Counted from the stretch's first letter, positions 49,365 through 58,073 are shown. The stretch is DNA of 64,000 nucleotides from Bacteroidales bacterium (GCA_017620335.1 JAFZQO010000017.1:1-64000); one strand, 5' to 3'. Translations and numbers: made by a program. Notes: generated from the letters alone by a model not told the origin.

Positions 49365-50672
49365 TTAGTATTTCTTCCTTAAATCTTTTACGCGCACGGC
49401 CTTGCCCTCGCTCTTGGGGAGGCTGTTCTTGGGTACGAGACGGACCTTCGGGGTGACGAGGATCTCGTCACGGAGCTGGCGCGTGATCTCCCGGCTGAGG
49501 GCCTGGAGCTTGGTGTAGTCGTCGATGTGGAGGTCTTTCATCTCCACGTCGACTATCATGACGTCGTTGTCTTCCTGGGTGTCCAGGGTGATGAGATAAT
49601 CTGATGCAAGCTCCTGGAACTGCATAAGGATGGTCTCGATCTGGATGGGGAAGATGTTGACGCCCTTGAGGATGATCATGTCGTCGCTGCGGCCCTTCAT
49701 GCGGTCGAGGCGGCGGTGATGGCGTCCGCACGGGCATTCGCCCGGCAGGATGCGGGTCAGGTCGCGGGTGCGGTAGCGCAGCAGCGGCATGGCCTCGCGG
49801 TTGATGGTGGTGAGCACCAGCTCGCCCACCTCACCTTCCGGGACGGGCTCCAGGGTATCCGGATCCACGATCTCGACGATGTAGTAGTCCTCCCAAATGT
49901 GCATTCCGTTCTGCTCAAGGCACTCGAAGGCTACACCGGGGCCGCACATCTCCGACATTCCGAAGGAGTTGTAGGCCTTGACACCGAGCATGTTCTCGAT
50001 ACGCTTGCGGGTATCCTCGGAGTGCGGCTCCGCACCGATTACGAGGGTGCGCAGCTTGGTGTCGCGGCGCGGGTCGATGCCCTTCTCGCACATCACTTCA
50101 TAAATACGGGCCGCATATGACGGGATGGCGTGAACCACCGTGGTGCCGAAGTCCGTGAAGAACTTGATCTGGCGGAGGGTATTGCCGGCTGCGGCCGGAA
50201 CGGTCAGCATGCCGACCTTCTCCGCTCCGTACTGGAATCCGAGGCCGCCGGTGAACATGCCGTAGCCGGAAGAATTCTGGAACACGTCCTCCGGACGGCA
50301 GCCCACCATCCACAGGCAGCGCGCCACGGCGTTGGCCCACTGGTCGAGGTCCTTCTGGGTGTGGAGGATGACGGTGGGGTTGCCGGTCGTGCCGCTGGAG
50401 GAATGCAGGCGGACACACTTTTCAAGCGGAACGGAAGCGATGCCGAAGGGATAGGTGTCGCGGAGGTCCTGCTTGGTGGTGAAGGGTATCTTCCGAAGGT
50501 CGTCAAGCGTACGGATGTCAGAGGGCGAAAGCCCGATGCTGCGGAACCTTTCCTTATAGAAAGGGGAATTCATGCAATGCTTGACCGTAGCCTGCAGCCT
50601 TTCCAGCTGCAGGGCCTCTATTTCTGAACGGGAGAGGCATTCCTCCGGATTATAGAACTTCGAATAAGACAT
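49365..50672 (-). CDS. paaK: Phenylacetate--CoA ligase family enzyme, copy 1
   Basis: The 435-residue adenylate-forming ligase activates an aryl-acetate to its CoA thioester using ATP (AMP-forming). The P-loop is RLHSSSGTTGNPTVILHTQK; further blocks are YNSFGMSEMCGPGVAFECLE, LRYRTRDLTRILPGECPCGR and the hinge DRMKGRSDDMIILKGVNIFP. No zinc or PaaZ-type domain. It lies three bases after the second copy, so the two are translated together. In this operon the reverse direction, or use on Ior product acids, is possible. Confidence 0.92.
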   Translation of the reverse strand: MSYSKFYNPEECLSRSEIEALQLERLQATVKHCMNSPFYKERFRSIGLSPSDIRTLDDLRKIPFTTKQDLRDTYPFGIASVPLEKCVRLHSSSGTTGNPTVILHTQKDLDQWANAVARCLWMVGCRPEDVFQNSSGYGMFTGGLGFQYGAEKVGMLTVPAAAGNTLRQIKFFTDFGTTVVHAIPSYAARIYEVMCEKGIDPRRDTKLRTLVIGAEPHSEDTRKRIENMLGVKAYNSFGMSEMCGPGVAFECLEQNGMHIWEDYYIVEIVDPDTLEPVPEGEVGELVLTTINREAMPLLRYRTRDLTRILPGECPCGRHHRRLDRMKGRSDDMIILKGVNIFPIQIETILMQFQELASDYLITLDTQEDNDVMIVDVEMKDLHIDDYTKLQALSREITRQLRDEILVTPKVRLVPKNSLPKSEGKAVRVKDLRKKY

Positions 50673-50675
50673 GGT

Positions 50676-51986
50676 TTATTGGATTTTTCGATTGTCTATG
50701 ACGAACTTGCTCTTGCCCTGGCTGCGCTCGATGGTGTTCGGGGCCTTGACCTTGACCTTGACGCTGATGCTGAGGACGCTGCGGAGCTTCTCCGCGACCT
50801 TCTTCTCGAGGTCGGTGATCGGGGTGAGGGTGTCGAAGCCGGCGTCGAAGTACTCCTGGCGCACCTCCACCTCGACGGTGAGGGTATCGAGGTTACCCAC
50901 GCGGTCCACGATGAGCAGGAAGCGCGGCGCGCACTCGGGCATGCCGAGGATGACGCTCTCCACCTGCGACGGGAAGACGTTGATGCCCCTGATGATGAGC
51001 ATGTCGTCGCTGCGGCCCATGATGCGGCCCATGCGCACGGAGGTTCTGCCGCATTCGCACTCCCCGTCCATGAGGGAGCAGAGGTCGCGCGTGCGGTAGC
51101 GCAGCAGCGGCATGCCCTCCTTGGTGAGGGTGGTGAAGACCAGCTCACCGACCTGTCCGTGCGGGAGTGTCTCGAGGGTGTTGGGATCCACGATCTCAGG
51201 GAAGTAGTGGTCCTCGCAGATGTGCGAGCCGTTCTGGCACTCGCACTCGTAACTAACGCAGGGGCCCATGATCTCGCTGAGGCCGTAAAGGTTGTAACCC
51301 TTCAGGCCGAGACGGCGCTCGATCTCCTGGCGCATGTTCTCGGTCCAGGGCTCGGCGCCGAAAGCTCCGACCCTGAGCTTGATCATGTCGGGGGTGATGC
51401 CCATCCTCTCCATGGTCTCCGCCAGGTAAAGGGCGTAGGAAGGGGTGCAGGCGATGCCCGTGACCCCGAGGTCGCGGAGAAGGCGGACGTGCTTCTCGGT
51501 ATTGCCGGTGGAGGTGGGCAGCACGGCGGCGCCGAGGTGCTCGACACCGTAATGCACGCCGAGGCCGCCGGTAAAGAGTCCGTAGCCGTAGGCGACGCTG
51601 AAGACGTCGTCACGGGTAACGCCGTAGGCTGTCAGGCAGCGTGCCATGCACTCGCTCCATACGGAAACGTCCTTGCGGGTATAGCCCACGATGGTGGGAT
51701 TGCCGGTGGTGCCAGACGAGGCGTGGAAGCGGATGATCTCGCTCGCCGGGGCGGCCTGCAGGCCTGTGGGATAATTGTCACGAAGGTCCTGCTTGGTGGT
51801 GAAGGGAAGCTTGACAATGTCGTCGATGGAGCGGATGTCATTGGGGTTGATATCCATCTCCTGCATCTTGTTGCGGTAGAACGGGACGTTGTGGTACACA
51901 TAGTCCACGACCTTGTGCAGGCGTTTTCCTTGAAGTTCGCGCATCTGTTCGCGCGGCATGCTTTCCTTGTTGGGGTTCCAGATCAT
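50676..51986 (-). CDS. paaK: Phenylacetate--CoA ligase family enzyme, copy 2
   Basis: The ATG at 51986 gives 436 residues (MIWNPNKESMPREQMRELQG). A longer in-frame start overlapping iorB exists but adds non-homologous residues. Conserved blocks are RFHASSGTTGNPTIVGYTRK, GYNLYGLSEIMGPCVSYECE, CECGRTSVRMGRIMGRSDDM and the C-terminal AMP-binding lid with KSKFVIDNRK. It is paralogous to the adjacent copy but clearly diverged, suggesting different aryl-acetate or acyl substrates. Confidence 0.92.
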   Translation of the reverse strand: MIWNPNKESMPREQMRELQGKRLHKVVDYVYHNVPFYRNKMQEMDINPNDIRSIDDIVKLPFTTKQDLRDNYPTGLQAAPASEIIRFHASSGTTGNPTIVGYTRKDVSVWSECMARCLTAYGVTRDDVFSVAYGYGLFTGGLGVHYGVEHLGAAVLPTSTGNTEKHVRLLRDLGVTGIACTPSYALYLAETMERMGITPDMIKLRVGAFGAEPWTENMRQEIERRLGLKGYNLYGLSEIMGPCVSYECECQNGSHICEDHYFPEIVDPNTLETLPHGQVGELVFTTLTKEGMPLLRYRTRDLCSLMDGECECGRTSVRMGRIMGRSDDMLIIRGINVFPSQVESVILGMPECAPRFLLIVDRVGNLDTLTVEVEVRQEYFDAGFDTLTPITDLEKKVAEKLRSVLSISVKVKVKAPNTIERSQGKSKFVIDNRKIQ

Positions 51987-52005
51987 ATAAGTTCGTTTAG
52001 GGGAA

Positions 52006-52587
52006 TCATTTGACCAGACCTGCTTCCAGGCCGATGTCGAAGGCTTTCTGGTTGGAGGCGACGATGGCGTCGCCCTTGCGGGCGAACACGCGGCCGATGG
52101 CCGCACGGAGTTCGTCCGCACCGAGGATGCCTATGGCCGGAGCGGCCATGCCGAGAAGGACCATGTTGGCGCCCTTGGGATTGCCGCAGGCACGCGCCGC
52201 CTCCTCGATGTCCAGGCGGACGACATCCGGAAGGGAGTCCAGCTCAGCGAGGAGGACGTCCTTGTCGGGATAGTCGGGGATATTGACGAAAGGCTTGGAA
52301 GAAGTGACTACGCGGCCGTTGCGCGACAGGTAAGGCAGGTATCTCAGGGCCTCCATGGGCTCCATGGAAATGATTAGGTCGGCAGAGCCCGTGGGGATCA
52401 GGTCACTGTAAATAACCTCATCGGAAAGACGGAGGTTGGACTGTACGTCGCCGCCCCTCTGGCTCATGCCGTGGACCTCCGCCTGCTTGAGGAAAAGTCC
52501 TGCCGCAGTGGCGGCCTCACCTATGACAGTGGCGATGGAGAGGATACCCTGGCCTCCCACGCCGGATAATATGATGTCCTTTTTCAT
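52006..52587 (-). CDS. iorB: Indolepyruvate ferredoxin oxidoreductase subunit beta
   Basis: The 193-residue gamma-type subunit of the 2-oxoacid:ferredoxin oxidoreductase family has ILSGVGGQGILSIATVIGEA (residues 6-25) and EVHGMSQRGGDVQSNLRLS. The ATG at 52587 is chosen; a longer start would add residues absent in relatives. With IorA it converts aryl-pyruvates to aryl-acetyl-CoA, CO2 and reduced ferredoxin. Its start overlaps the iorA stop by four bases. Confidence 0.93.
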   Translation of the reverse strand: MKKDIILSGVGGQGILSIATVIGEAATAAGLFLKQAEVHGMSQRGGDVQSNLRLSDEVIYSDLIPTGSADLIISMEPMEALRYLPYLSRNGRVVTSSKPFVNIPDYPDKDVLLAELDSLPDVVRLDIEEAARACGNPKGANMVLLGMAAPAIGILGADELRAAIGRVFARKGDAIVASNQKAFDIGLEAGLVK

Positions 52588-54143
52588 TTCTTGTGGCGTC
52601 TGAGGGTCTGCATGCATTCGCGGCGCGGGATGATCACCGACACGCCGTCGTATTCTATCTCCTCCCGTATGATGCGGGTGATCTCAGGCATGTTGGCCGG
52701 GAGCGGCACTACGACGCGCACGTGCTCAGGTTCCACGCCGAGGCCGAGGCAGATCGCCTCGAACTTGCTGGTGCCGGCAGAATCCTGACCGCCAGTCATG
52801 GCGGTGGTGAGGTTGTCGGAGATAACCACGGTGATGCGGGAATGGTCGTTCACGGCGTCCAACAGGCCGGTCATGCCGCTGTGCGTGAAGGTGGAGTCGC
52901 CGATGATGGCGATGGCGGGGAAGACGCCGGCGTCGGCAGCGCCCTTGGCCATCGTGATGGAGGCGCCCATGTCAACGCAACTGGCTAGCGCGCTGAACGG
53001 AGGAAGGGCTCCGAGGGTGTAACAGCCGATGTCGCCGAAGATGCGGGCGCCGGGATACTCCGCGGCGACCTGGTTCAGCGCGGCGTAGACGTCGCGGTGG
53101 CCGCAGCCCGGACAGAGCTGCGGGGGACGCGGCGCAAGGTTCTGCGCACTGCCGAAGGCACGTGACGCGGGAACTCCAAGCGCCGACGCGACATTGTCCG
53201 GGGTAAGCTCGCCCGTGCGGGGCAGCCGGCCGGTAAGGCGGCCTTCGACGGGGTAGCCGGCCCCGAGGAGGGCCTTCACGCCCTGCTCCACGACCGGCTG
53301 TCCGTCCTCGACGACGAGGATGGAGGAGCAGCGGGCCGCGAGGGCCTTGACCTGTGCTTCAGGCAGGGGATATTGCGAGACTTTCAGGACGGTGACGTCC
53401 TGGATGCCGGCTTCCTTGACGTAATTGTAGCCGATGCCGCAGGCGATGACGCCGCGCGGTCCCGTTCCTTCGAGGCTGTTGTGCGGCGTGCGCTCGGATG
53501 CTTCGAGCAGACGCGGCTGCTTGTCGATGAGCTTGAGGTACTGCCTGCGCGCAATGGCGGGAAGCAGGACCCAGCCGCGGTCGGAGGAAGGATCCAGTGC
53601 GTTCTGCCCGCCAGCCTCCCCGGTAAGGACGGCTGCGCGGGAATGGGCCAGACGGGTCACCACACGGAAAAGCACCGGCAGGCCGAGTTCCTCTGAAAAA
53701 ACGAACGCCTCGCGGATCATATCATAAGCCTCCTGCTGGTCCGATGGCTCGAACACCGGTACCATCGCGAACTGCGCGTAGAAACGCGAATCCTGCTCGT
53801 TCTGGGACGAATGCATGGAGGGGTCGTCCGCGGCGAGCACGACCAGGCCACCCTTAACGCCGGTGACGGCGGAGTTGACGAAGGCGTCGGCACATACGTT
53901 CATGCCCACGTGTTTCATGCAGACCAGGGCGCGCTTGCCGGCATAGGACATGCCCAGCGCCGCTTCCATGGCGGTCTTTTCATTGGTGCACCAGCGGCTC
54001 CGCACTTCCGGAGCATTGGCCTGGATAAACTCGGTCACTTCCGTGGAAGGCGTGCCGGGATACGCATAGACGCCGGACAATCCCGCGTGCAGCGCTCCCA
54101 AAGCAATCGCCTCGTCTCCGAGCAGCAATCTTTTCTCTGACAT
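52584..54143 (-). CDS. iorA: Indolepyruvate ferredoxin oxidoreductase subunit alpha (without ferredoxin domain)
   Basis: The 519-residue catalytic subunit has the pyrimidine-domain start LLLGDEAIALGALHAGLSGV, the segment YPGTPSTEVTEF, and the TPP-binding CPGCGHRDVY (about residue 347) with FGDIGCYTLG and AIIGDSTFTHSG. It ends at QTLRRHKK, without the C-terminal two-[4Fe-4S] ferredoxin domain present in longer archaeal IorA (about 600 or more residues). Shorter forms are known in Bacteroidota, so this may be the lineage norm, with electrons handed to a separate ferredoxin. It lies seven bases after the omega-amidase gene. Confidence 0.92.
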   Translation of the reverse strand: MSEKRLLLGDEAIALGALHAGLSGVYAYPGTPSTEVTEFIQANAPEVRSRWCTNEKTAMEAALGMSYAGKRALVCMKHVGMNVCADAFVNSAVTGVKGGLVVLAADDPSMHSSQNEQDSRFYAQFAMVPVFEPSDQQEAYDMIREAFVFSEELGLPVLFRVVTRLAHSRAAVLTGEAGGQNALDPSSDRGWVLLPAIARRQYLKLIDKQPRLLEASERTPHNSLEGTGPRGVIACGIGYNYVKEAGIQDVTVLKVSQYPLPEAQVKALAARCSSILVVEDGQPVVEQGVKALLGAGYPVEGRLTGRLPRTGELTPDNVASALGVPASRAFGSAQNLAPRPPQLCPGCGHRDVYAALNQVAAEYPGARIFGDIGCYTLGALPPFSALASCVDMGASITMAKGAADAGVFPAIAIIGDSTFTHSGMTGLLDAVNDHSRITVVISDNLTTAMTGGQDSAGTSKFEAICLGLGVEPEHVRVVVPLPANMPEITRIIREEIEYDGVSVIIPRRECMQTLRRHKK

Positions 54144-54150
54144 ATATTAG

Positions 54151-54912
54151 TTACTTTATCTCAAAATCTTCGGCATCGTCGAGCACCGGGAATTTGGCCC
54201 GGAAAGCCTCGAGGACACCCATGTCCAGGTCCGTGACGAGAATTTGCTCCGCGCCGGGGACGCAGGCGGTGAGCGTCGCCCCGTAGGGGTCGACGGCCGC
54301 CGTCCCTCCGGCGTACACGCAGGACGGATCCTTCCCCACCCTGTTCACTCCAAGCACATAGCATTGATTCTCGATGGCCCTGGCGCGCAGCAGCGTGTCC
54401 CAGGGGAACTGGCGCACGCTCGGCCAGCTGGCGACATATATCGCGGCATCGTAATCCTTACGGTTGCGGCTCCAGACCGGGAAACGCAGGTCGTAGCACA
54501 CGTTCAGCAGGAACCTGAAACCGCGCCATTCCACCACCACACGCTCTTCACCGCGCGTAAAACGGTGGTGCTCGCCGCTGTAAGTGAACAGGTGATGCTT
54601 GTCGTACGCCGTGACTTCACCGTCAGGCTTAACGAACCAGAACCTGTTGTAAAAGTTCCCTCCCTCGTGCAGCGCTACGCTTCCGGCTACGGCACAGTCC
54701 TTTTCCTGAGCCTTGGCCTTCATCCACTCCAGCGTGACGGACGGGGACTCCTCGGCGACTCCTTCAGGCTGCGTGGCGAACCCGGTCGAGAACATCTCCG
54801 GCAGGACGATGAGATCGACCTCGGGGATGCTTTCCAACAAGGCGTCCAGCCGCCTCCGGTTCGCCGCCGGATCGGCCCACACGATATCATATTGTACCAG
54901 GGCTGTCTTCAT
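54151..54912 (-). CDS. Omega-amidase-type nitrilase-family hydrolase
   Basis: This 253-residue carbon-nitrogen hydrolase has the catalytic triad Glu (LIVLPEMFSTGF), Lys (TAYDKHHLFTYSGEHHRFTR) and Cys (LLNVCYDLRFPVW). The SGEHHRF and CYDLRFP wording matches omega-amidase (YafV), which hydrolyses 2-oxoglutaramate made when glutamine transaminates aryl or other 2-oxoacids. Placement directly upstream of iorA fits a role in aromatic amino-acid/2-oxoacid interconversion. It appears to be the first gene of the minus-strand operon. Confidence 0.87.
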   Translation of the reverse strand: MKTALVQYDIVWADPAANRRRLDALLESIPEVDLIVLPEMFSTGFATQPEGVAEESPSVTLEWMKAKAQEKDCAVAGSVALHEGGNFYNRFWFVKPDGEVTAYDKHHLFTYSGEHHRFTRGEERVVVEWRGFRFLLNVCYDLRFPVWSRNRKDYDAAIYVASWPSVRQFPWDTLLRARAIENQCYVLGVNRVGKDPSCVYAGGTAAVDPYGATLTACVPGAEQILVTDLDMGVLEAFRAKFPVLDDAEDFEIK

Positions 54913-55004
54913 ATTTGCAATACACTACTATGCCGTTCGGCAATTGACCGCTAATTTAAGAAATTTTAATTACATTTCCATCCGCTTTCAGCCATAAATA
55001 CATT

Positions 55005-55037
55005 AAAAGGTCCCGCCCTCATACCAGAGCGGGACCT
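55005..55037 (-). terminator. Intrinsic terminator after nfnB/gltA-like gene
   Basis: On the minus strand AGGTCCCGC (55037-55029) pairs with GCGGGACCT (55016-55008), followed by a short T-run (plus-strand AAAA at 55005-55008). It lies 24 bases after the stop of the minus-strand gene at 55061. The rest of 54913-55060 holds A+T-rich leader of the omega-amidase gene with no clear promoter box. Confidence 0.8.
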
Positions 55038-55060
55038 GCTGCAGTTAATTGGTTGGTATA

Positions 55061-56452
55061 TTACGCCTTTGCGGCGAGGTATGCATGGATGGCGGCTGCG
55101 GCCTTGCGGCCGGCGCCCATTGCGAGGATCACGGTCGCCGCACCGGTGACGGCGTCACCGCCGGCAAATACGCCCTCACGGGTGGTCGCGCCGTTCTCGT
55201 CCGCGACGAGGCAGCCGCGACGGGTCATCTCAAGACCTTCCGTGGTCTTGGCGATGAGCGGGTTGGGCGAGGTACCGAGGGCCATGATGACGGTGTCGGC
55301 CTCGATCTCGAACTCCGAGCCCTCCACGGGGACCGGCGAGCGGCGTCCGCTGGCGTCGGGCTCGCCGAGCTCCATGCGGATGCACTTGACGGCGCGGACC
55401 CAGCCCTTGTCGTCCTCGAGGATCTCGACGGGGTTGGTCAGCATGCGGAACTCGACACCCTCTTCATGGGCGTGGTGGACCTCCTCCTTGCGGGCTGGAA
55501 GCTCCACCTCAGTGCGGCGGTAGACGATGGTGGTCTCGGCGCCGAGGCGCAGCGCGGTACGCGCCGCGTCCATGGCGACGTTGCCTCCACCGACCACGAT
55601 GGCCTTCTTGCCGGCATGGATCGGGGTGAGGTAGTCGTCGCGGAACGCCTTCATGAGGTTGTTGCGGGTGAGGAACTCATTGGCGGAGAAGACTCCGTTG
55701 GCGTTCTCGCCGGGGATGTTCATGAAGCGCGGCAGTCCGGCTCCGGAACCCACGAATACGGCCTCGAAGCCCTCCTTGTCCATCAAGGAGTCGATGGTGA
55801 CGGTGCGGCCGATGATGACGTCCAACTCTATCTTGACGCCGAGGGCCTTGACGGCCTCGATCTCGGCGGCCACGACCTTGTCCTTCGGCAGACGGAACTC
55901 GGGGATGCCGTACTCCAGCACTCCGCCGGGCCTGTGAAGGGCCTCGAAGATGGTAACGTCATAGCCGAGCTTGGCCAGGTCGGCGGCGCAGGCCAGGCCC
56001 GAGGGGCCGGAGCCTATGATCGCGACCTTGCGCCCGGACTTCTCCGCGGCGGGGGCGGCAGGGGCCTTGCCCTGCTCGCGCGACCAGTCGGCGACGAAGC
56101 GCTCGAGCTTGCCGATGGCGACGCTCTCGCCCTTCACGCCCAGGACGCAGCGGCCTTCGCACTGGGTCTCCTGCGGGCAGACGCGTCCGCAGATGGCAGG
56201 CAGCGAGGAATCTTCGGCGATGACGGCCGCGGCCGCGGCGAAATCTCCGTCCTTGACCTTCTCGATGAACTCGGGGATCTTGATGCCCACGGGGCAGGCG
56301 CCCACGCAGCGGGGATTCTTGCAATGCAGGCAGCGCGTGGCCTCCAGCATCGCCTCCTCGACATTGTAACCGTAGCAGACCTCCTCGAAATTGGTCGCCC
56401 TTACTTTAGGGTCCTGTTCCCTGACGGGAACCCTTGGTATCCTGTTTGCCAT
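55061..56452 (-). CDS. nfnB: NfnB/GltA-like FAD-NADPH subunit of ferredoxin:NADP+ transhydrogenase
   Basis: The 463-residue protein has two N-terminal [4Fe-4S] sites (TRCLHCKNPRCVGACPVGI, Cys41-Cys53; and CGRVCPQETQCEGRCVLG), then two nucleotide-binding sites: VAIIGSGPSGLACAADLAKL (FAD) and AIVVGGGNVAMDAARTALRL (NADPH), and a C-terminal GVFAGGDAVTGAATVILAMG. This is the glutamate-synthase small-subunit fold. Because the gene follows nfnA by six bases and no glutamate synthase large subunit is present, NfnB (electron-bifurcating transhydrogenase) is preferred to GltD. Confidence 0.9.
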   Translation of the reverse strand: MANRIPRVPVREQDPKVRATNFEEVCYGYNVEEAMLEATRCLHCKNPRCVGACPVGIKIPEFIEKVKDGDFAAAAAVIAEDSSLPAICGRVCPQETQCEGRCVLGVKGESVAIGKLERFVADWSREQGKAPAAPAAEKSGRKVAIIGSGPSGLACAADLAKLGYDVTIFEALHRPGGVLEYGIPEFRLPKDKVVAAEIEAVKALGVKIELDVIIGRTVTIDSLMDKEGFEAVFVGSGAGLPRFMNIPGENANGVFSANEFLTRNNLMKAFRDDYLTPIHAGKKAIVVGGGNVAMDAARTALRLGAETTIVYRRTEVELPARKEEVHHAHEEGVEFRMLTNPVEILEDDKGWVRAVKCIRMELGEPDASGRRSPVPVEGSEFEIEADTVIMALGTSPNPLIAKTTEGLEMTRRGCLVADENGATTREGVFAGGDAVTGAATVILAMGAGRKAAAAIHAYLAAKA

Positions 56453-56458
56453 AGCTGA

Positions 56459-57316
56459 TTATCCTCTACCGATTTTACAAACATGTTTCTCACGGGCCTC
56501 CGCCTCTTCGGTGCGGTACTGGCCCTGACGGCGCATGGCTTCGTTGAAGTCCACCTCGTAGCCGTCGAATTCAGGTCCCTCGACGCAGGCGAAGCGGGTC
56601 TTGCCGCCGACCGTGACGCGGCAGGCGCCGCACATGCCGGTGCCGTCCACCATCAGGGTGTTCAGGCTGACGACGATGGGGAGACCGAGCTTCTTGGCGG
56701 TGAGGGTAGTGAACTTCATCATGATCATCGGGCCGATGGCTACGGCCTGGGTGTACTTGTTACCATCATTGACGAGCTTCTCGAGCAGGGCGGTGACCAT
56801 GCCGTGGAAGCCCTCGGAGCCGTCGTCGGTGCAGATGTGGAGCGCGTCGCAGACCGCGGCCATCTCCTCCTTGTAGATGAGGAGGCCGGCGGTCTTGGCG
56901 CCTATGATGACGTCCACCTTGGCGCCGTGATTGTGCAGCCACTTGGCTTGAGGGTACACTGGAGCCGTGCCGACGCCGCCGGCGATGAAGATGTAGTGGC
57001 TGGCGGCAATTTCCTCGGGGGACTTCTCAATAAAGTCGGAAGGGTTGCCGAGAGGGCCTACGACATCGGCGAAGGACTCGCCCTCCTCGAACGCAACGAT
57101 ATCCTGGGTGGACGCGCCGATAGGCTGCGTCACGATGGTAACCGTACCTTTCTCCGTATCGAAATCACTGATGGTCAGAGGGATACGCTCCCCTTTCTCA
57201 TCAGCCCTCACGATGAGGAACTGTCCGGGCTGCGCGGCGGCGGCAAGCCTCGGTGCCTCCACCACCATCCGGCAGATGGTAGGCGTCAGCATTTCCTTTC
57301 TGATGATCTTGAACAT
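56459..57316 (-). CDS. nfnA: NfnA-like FAD/NAD-binding [2Fe-2S] subunit
   Basis: The 285-residue protein of the dihydroorotate-dehydrogenase electron-transfer/sulfide dehydrogenase type has an FAD-binding barrel (AAAAQPGQFLIVRADEKGER, IPLTISD), an NAD-binding domain (HYIFIAGGVGTAPVYPQAKW) and a C-terminal [2Fe-2S] site (VDGTGMCGACRVTVGGKTRF, then ACVEGPEFDG). With NfnB it would couple NADH and reduced ferredoxin to NADP+ reduction, or the reverse. It is the first gene of the nfnAB operon. A TAACTTTG box lies at 57349-57356. Confidence 0.91.
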   Translation of the reverse strand: MFKIIRKEMLTPTICRMVVEAPRLAAAAQPGQFLIVRADEKGERIPLTISDFDTEKGTVTIVTQPIGASTQDIVAFEEGESFADVVGPLGNPSDFIEKSPEEIAASHYIFIAGGVGTAPVYPQAKWLHNHGAKVDVIIGAKTAGLLIYKEEMAAVCDALHICTDDGSEGFHGMVTALLEKLVNDGNKYTQAVAIGPMIMMKFTTLTAKKLGLPIVVSLNTLMVDGTGMCGACRVTVGGKTRFACVEGPEFDGYEVDFNEAMRRQGQYRTEEAEAREKHVCKIGRG

Positions 57317-57348
57317 ATGTAAGTCGTCTGATAATAAGCGTATTTGAA

Positions 57349-57356
57349 CAAAGTTA
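57349..57356 (-). promoter_or_regulatory. TAACTTTG -7 box of the nfnAB operon
   Basis: This is an exact TAnnTTTG match read on the minus strand, 32 bases upstream of the nfnA ATG (57316). The DNA just upstream is very A+T-rich; no clear -33 TTG at the usual distance. Confidence 0.55.
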
Positions 57357-57398
57357 ACAAATAATTTTTAAAATCTTTAAAAAACTGCCTAAAATGCA

Positions 57399-57427
57399 GT
57401 CGAGGGTCCAAAAGTCGGACCCTCGAC
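57399..57427. repeat. Palindromic repeat, copy 3
   Basis: GTCGAGGGTCC (57399-57409) and GGACCCTCGAC (57417-57427) form a perfect 11-base stem with loop AAAAGTC. The core GAGGGTCC-N7-GGACCCTC is the same as in the two copies near 14 kb. It lies 41 bases after the rnfA stop on the minus strand. Just beyond it a 5-base stem with a T-run (57379-57400 on the minus strand) may help end the rnf transcript. Confidence 0.85.
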
Positions 57428-57467
57428 AACACTGATATGGTAAATGACAAGTCAGGACAGCCTCACG

Positions 57468-58067
57468 CTACACGATGCCCGAGAAGCCCAGGAAGGCCAG
57501 GGCGAGTATGCCGACAGTGATAAAGGCGATGGGCAGGCCGCGGAAGGACTTCGGGACCTCGTTCAGGGCCAGGTGCTCGCGGAGGCCGGCGAAGAGCACC
57601 ATAGCGAGGCCGTAGCCTATCGAGGTGGCCACGGCGTAAACGATGGCCTGACCCAGGTTGAGCATGTGCGACTCCGCGCCGAAGGTGAAGTCCTTGGTGA
57701 CCACGGTGATGGCGACGCCGAGGACGGCGCAGTTGGTGGTGATCAGCGGGAGGAAGATGCCCAGGGCCTGGTACAGGGACGGGCTGATCTTCTTGAGCAC
57801 GATCTCGACCATCTGCACGAGTGATGCGATGACGAGGATGAACGCGATCGTCTGGAGGAACTCCAGTCCGAAGGGCACCAGCAGGTACTTGTTCAGCAGA
57901 TAGGTGACCAGCGTGGCGAGGGTGATGACGAAGCATACGGCCCCGGACATGCCCGTGGCTGTGGAAAGCTTGTTTGAAACACCCAGGAAGGGACAAACGC
58001 CGAGGAACTGCGACAGTACGATATTGTTGACGAATATCGCCGAGATAATGATGATGATGTATTCCAT
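57468..58067 (-). CDS. rnfA: Rnf electron-transport complex subunit A
   Basis: RnfA is an integral membrane subunit of the ion-pumping ferredoxin:NAD+ oxidoreductase. The 199-residue protein has six predicted helices and the conserved NNIVLSQFLGVCPFLGVSN (about residues 14-32) and LPLITTNCAVLGVA (about 106-119), both with the Cys residues that hold the intramembrane [2Fe-2S] cluster shared with RnfE. It is the last gene of rnfBCDGEA. Confidence 0.96.
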   Translation of the reverse strand: MEYIIIIISAIFVNNIVLSQFLGVCPFLGVSNKLSTATGMSGAVCFVITLATLVTYLLNKYLLVPFGLEFLQTIAFILVIASLVQMVEIVLKKISPSLYQALGIFLPLITTNCAVLGVAITVVTKDFTFGAESHMLNLGQAIVYAVATSIGYGLAMVLFAGLREHLALNEVPKSFRGLPIAFITVGILALAFLGFSGIV

Positions 58068-58073
58068 AAGGCG

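Noticed and set aside
51987..52121. Extended N-terminus of the second phenylacetate-CoA ligase starting at 52121
   Set aside because: The added 45 residues are Ser/Pro/Arg-rich, overlap iorB and have no counterpart in the family; the ATG at 51986 fits.
55061..57316. Glutamate synthase small subunit plus dihydroorotate dehydrogenase electron-transfer subunit as separate enzymes
   Set aside because: The two genes are adjacent, six bases apart, with neither gltB nor pyrD nearby, which is the NfnAB arrangement.
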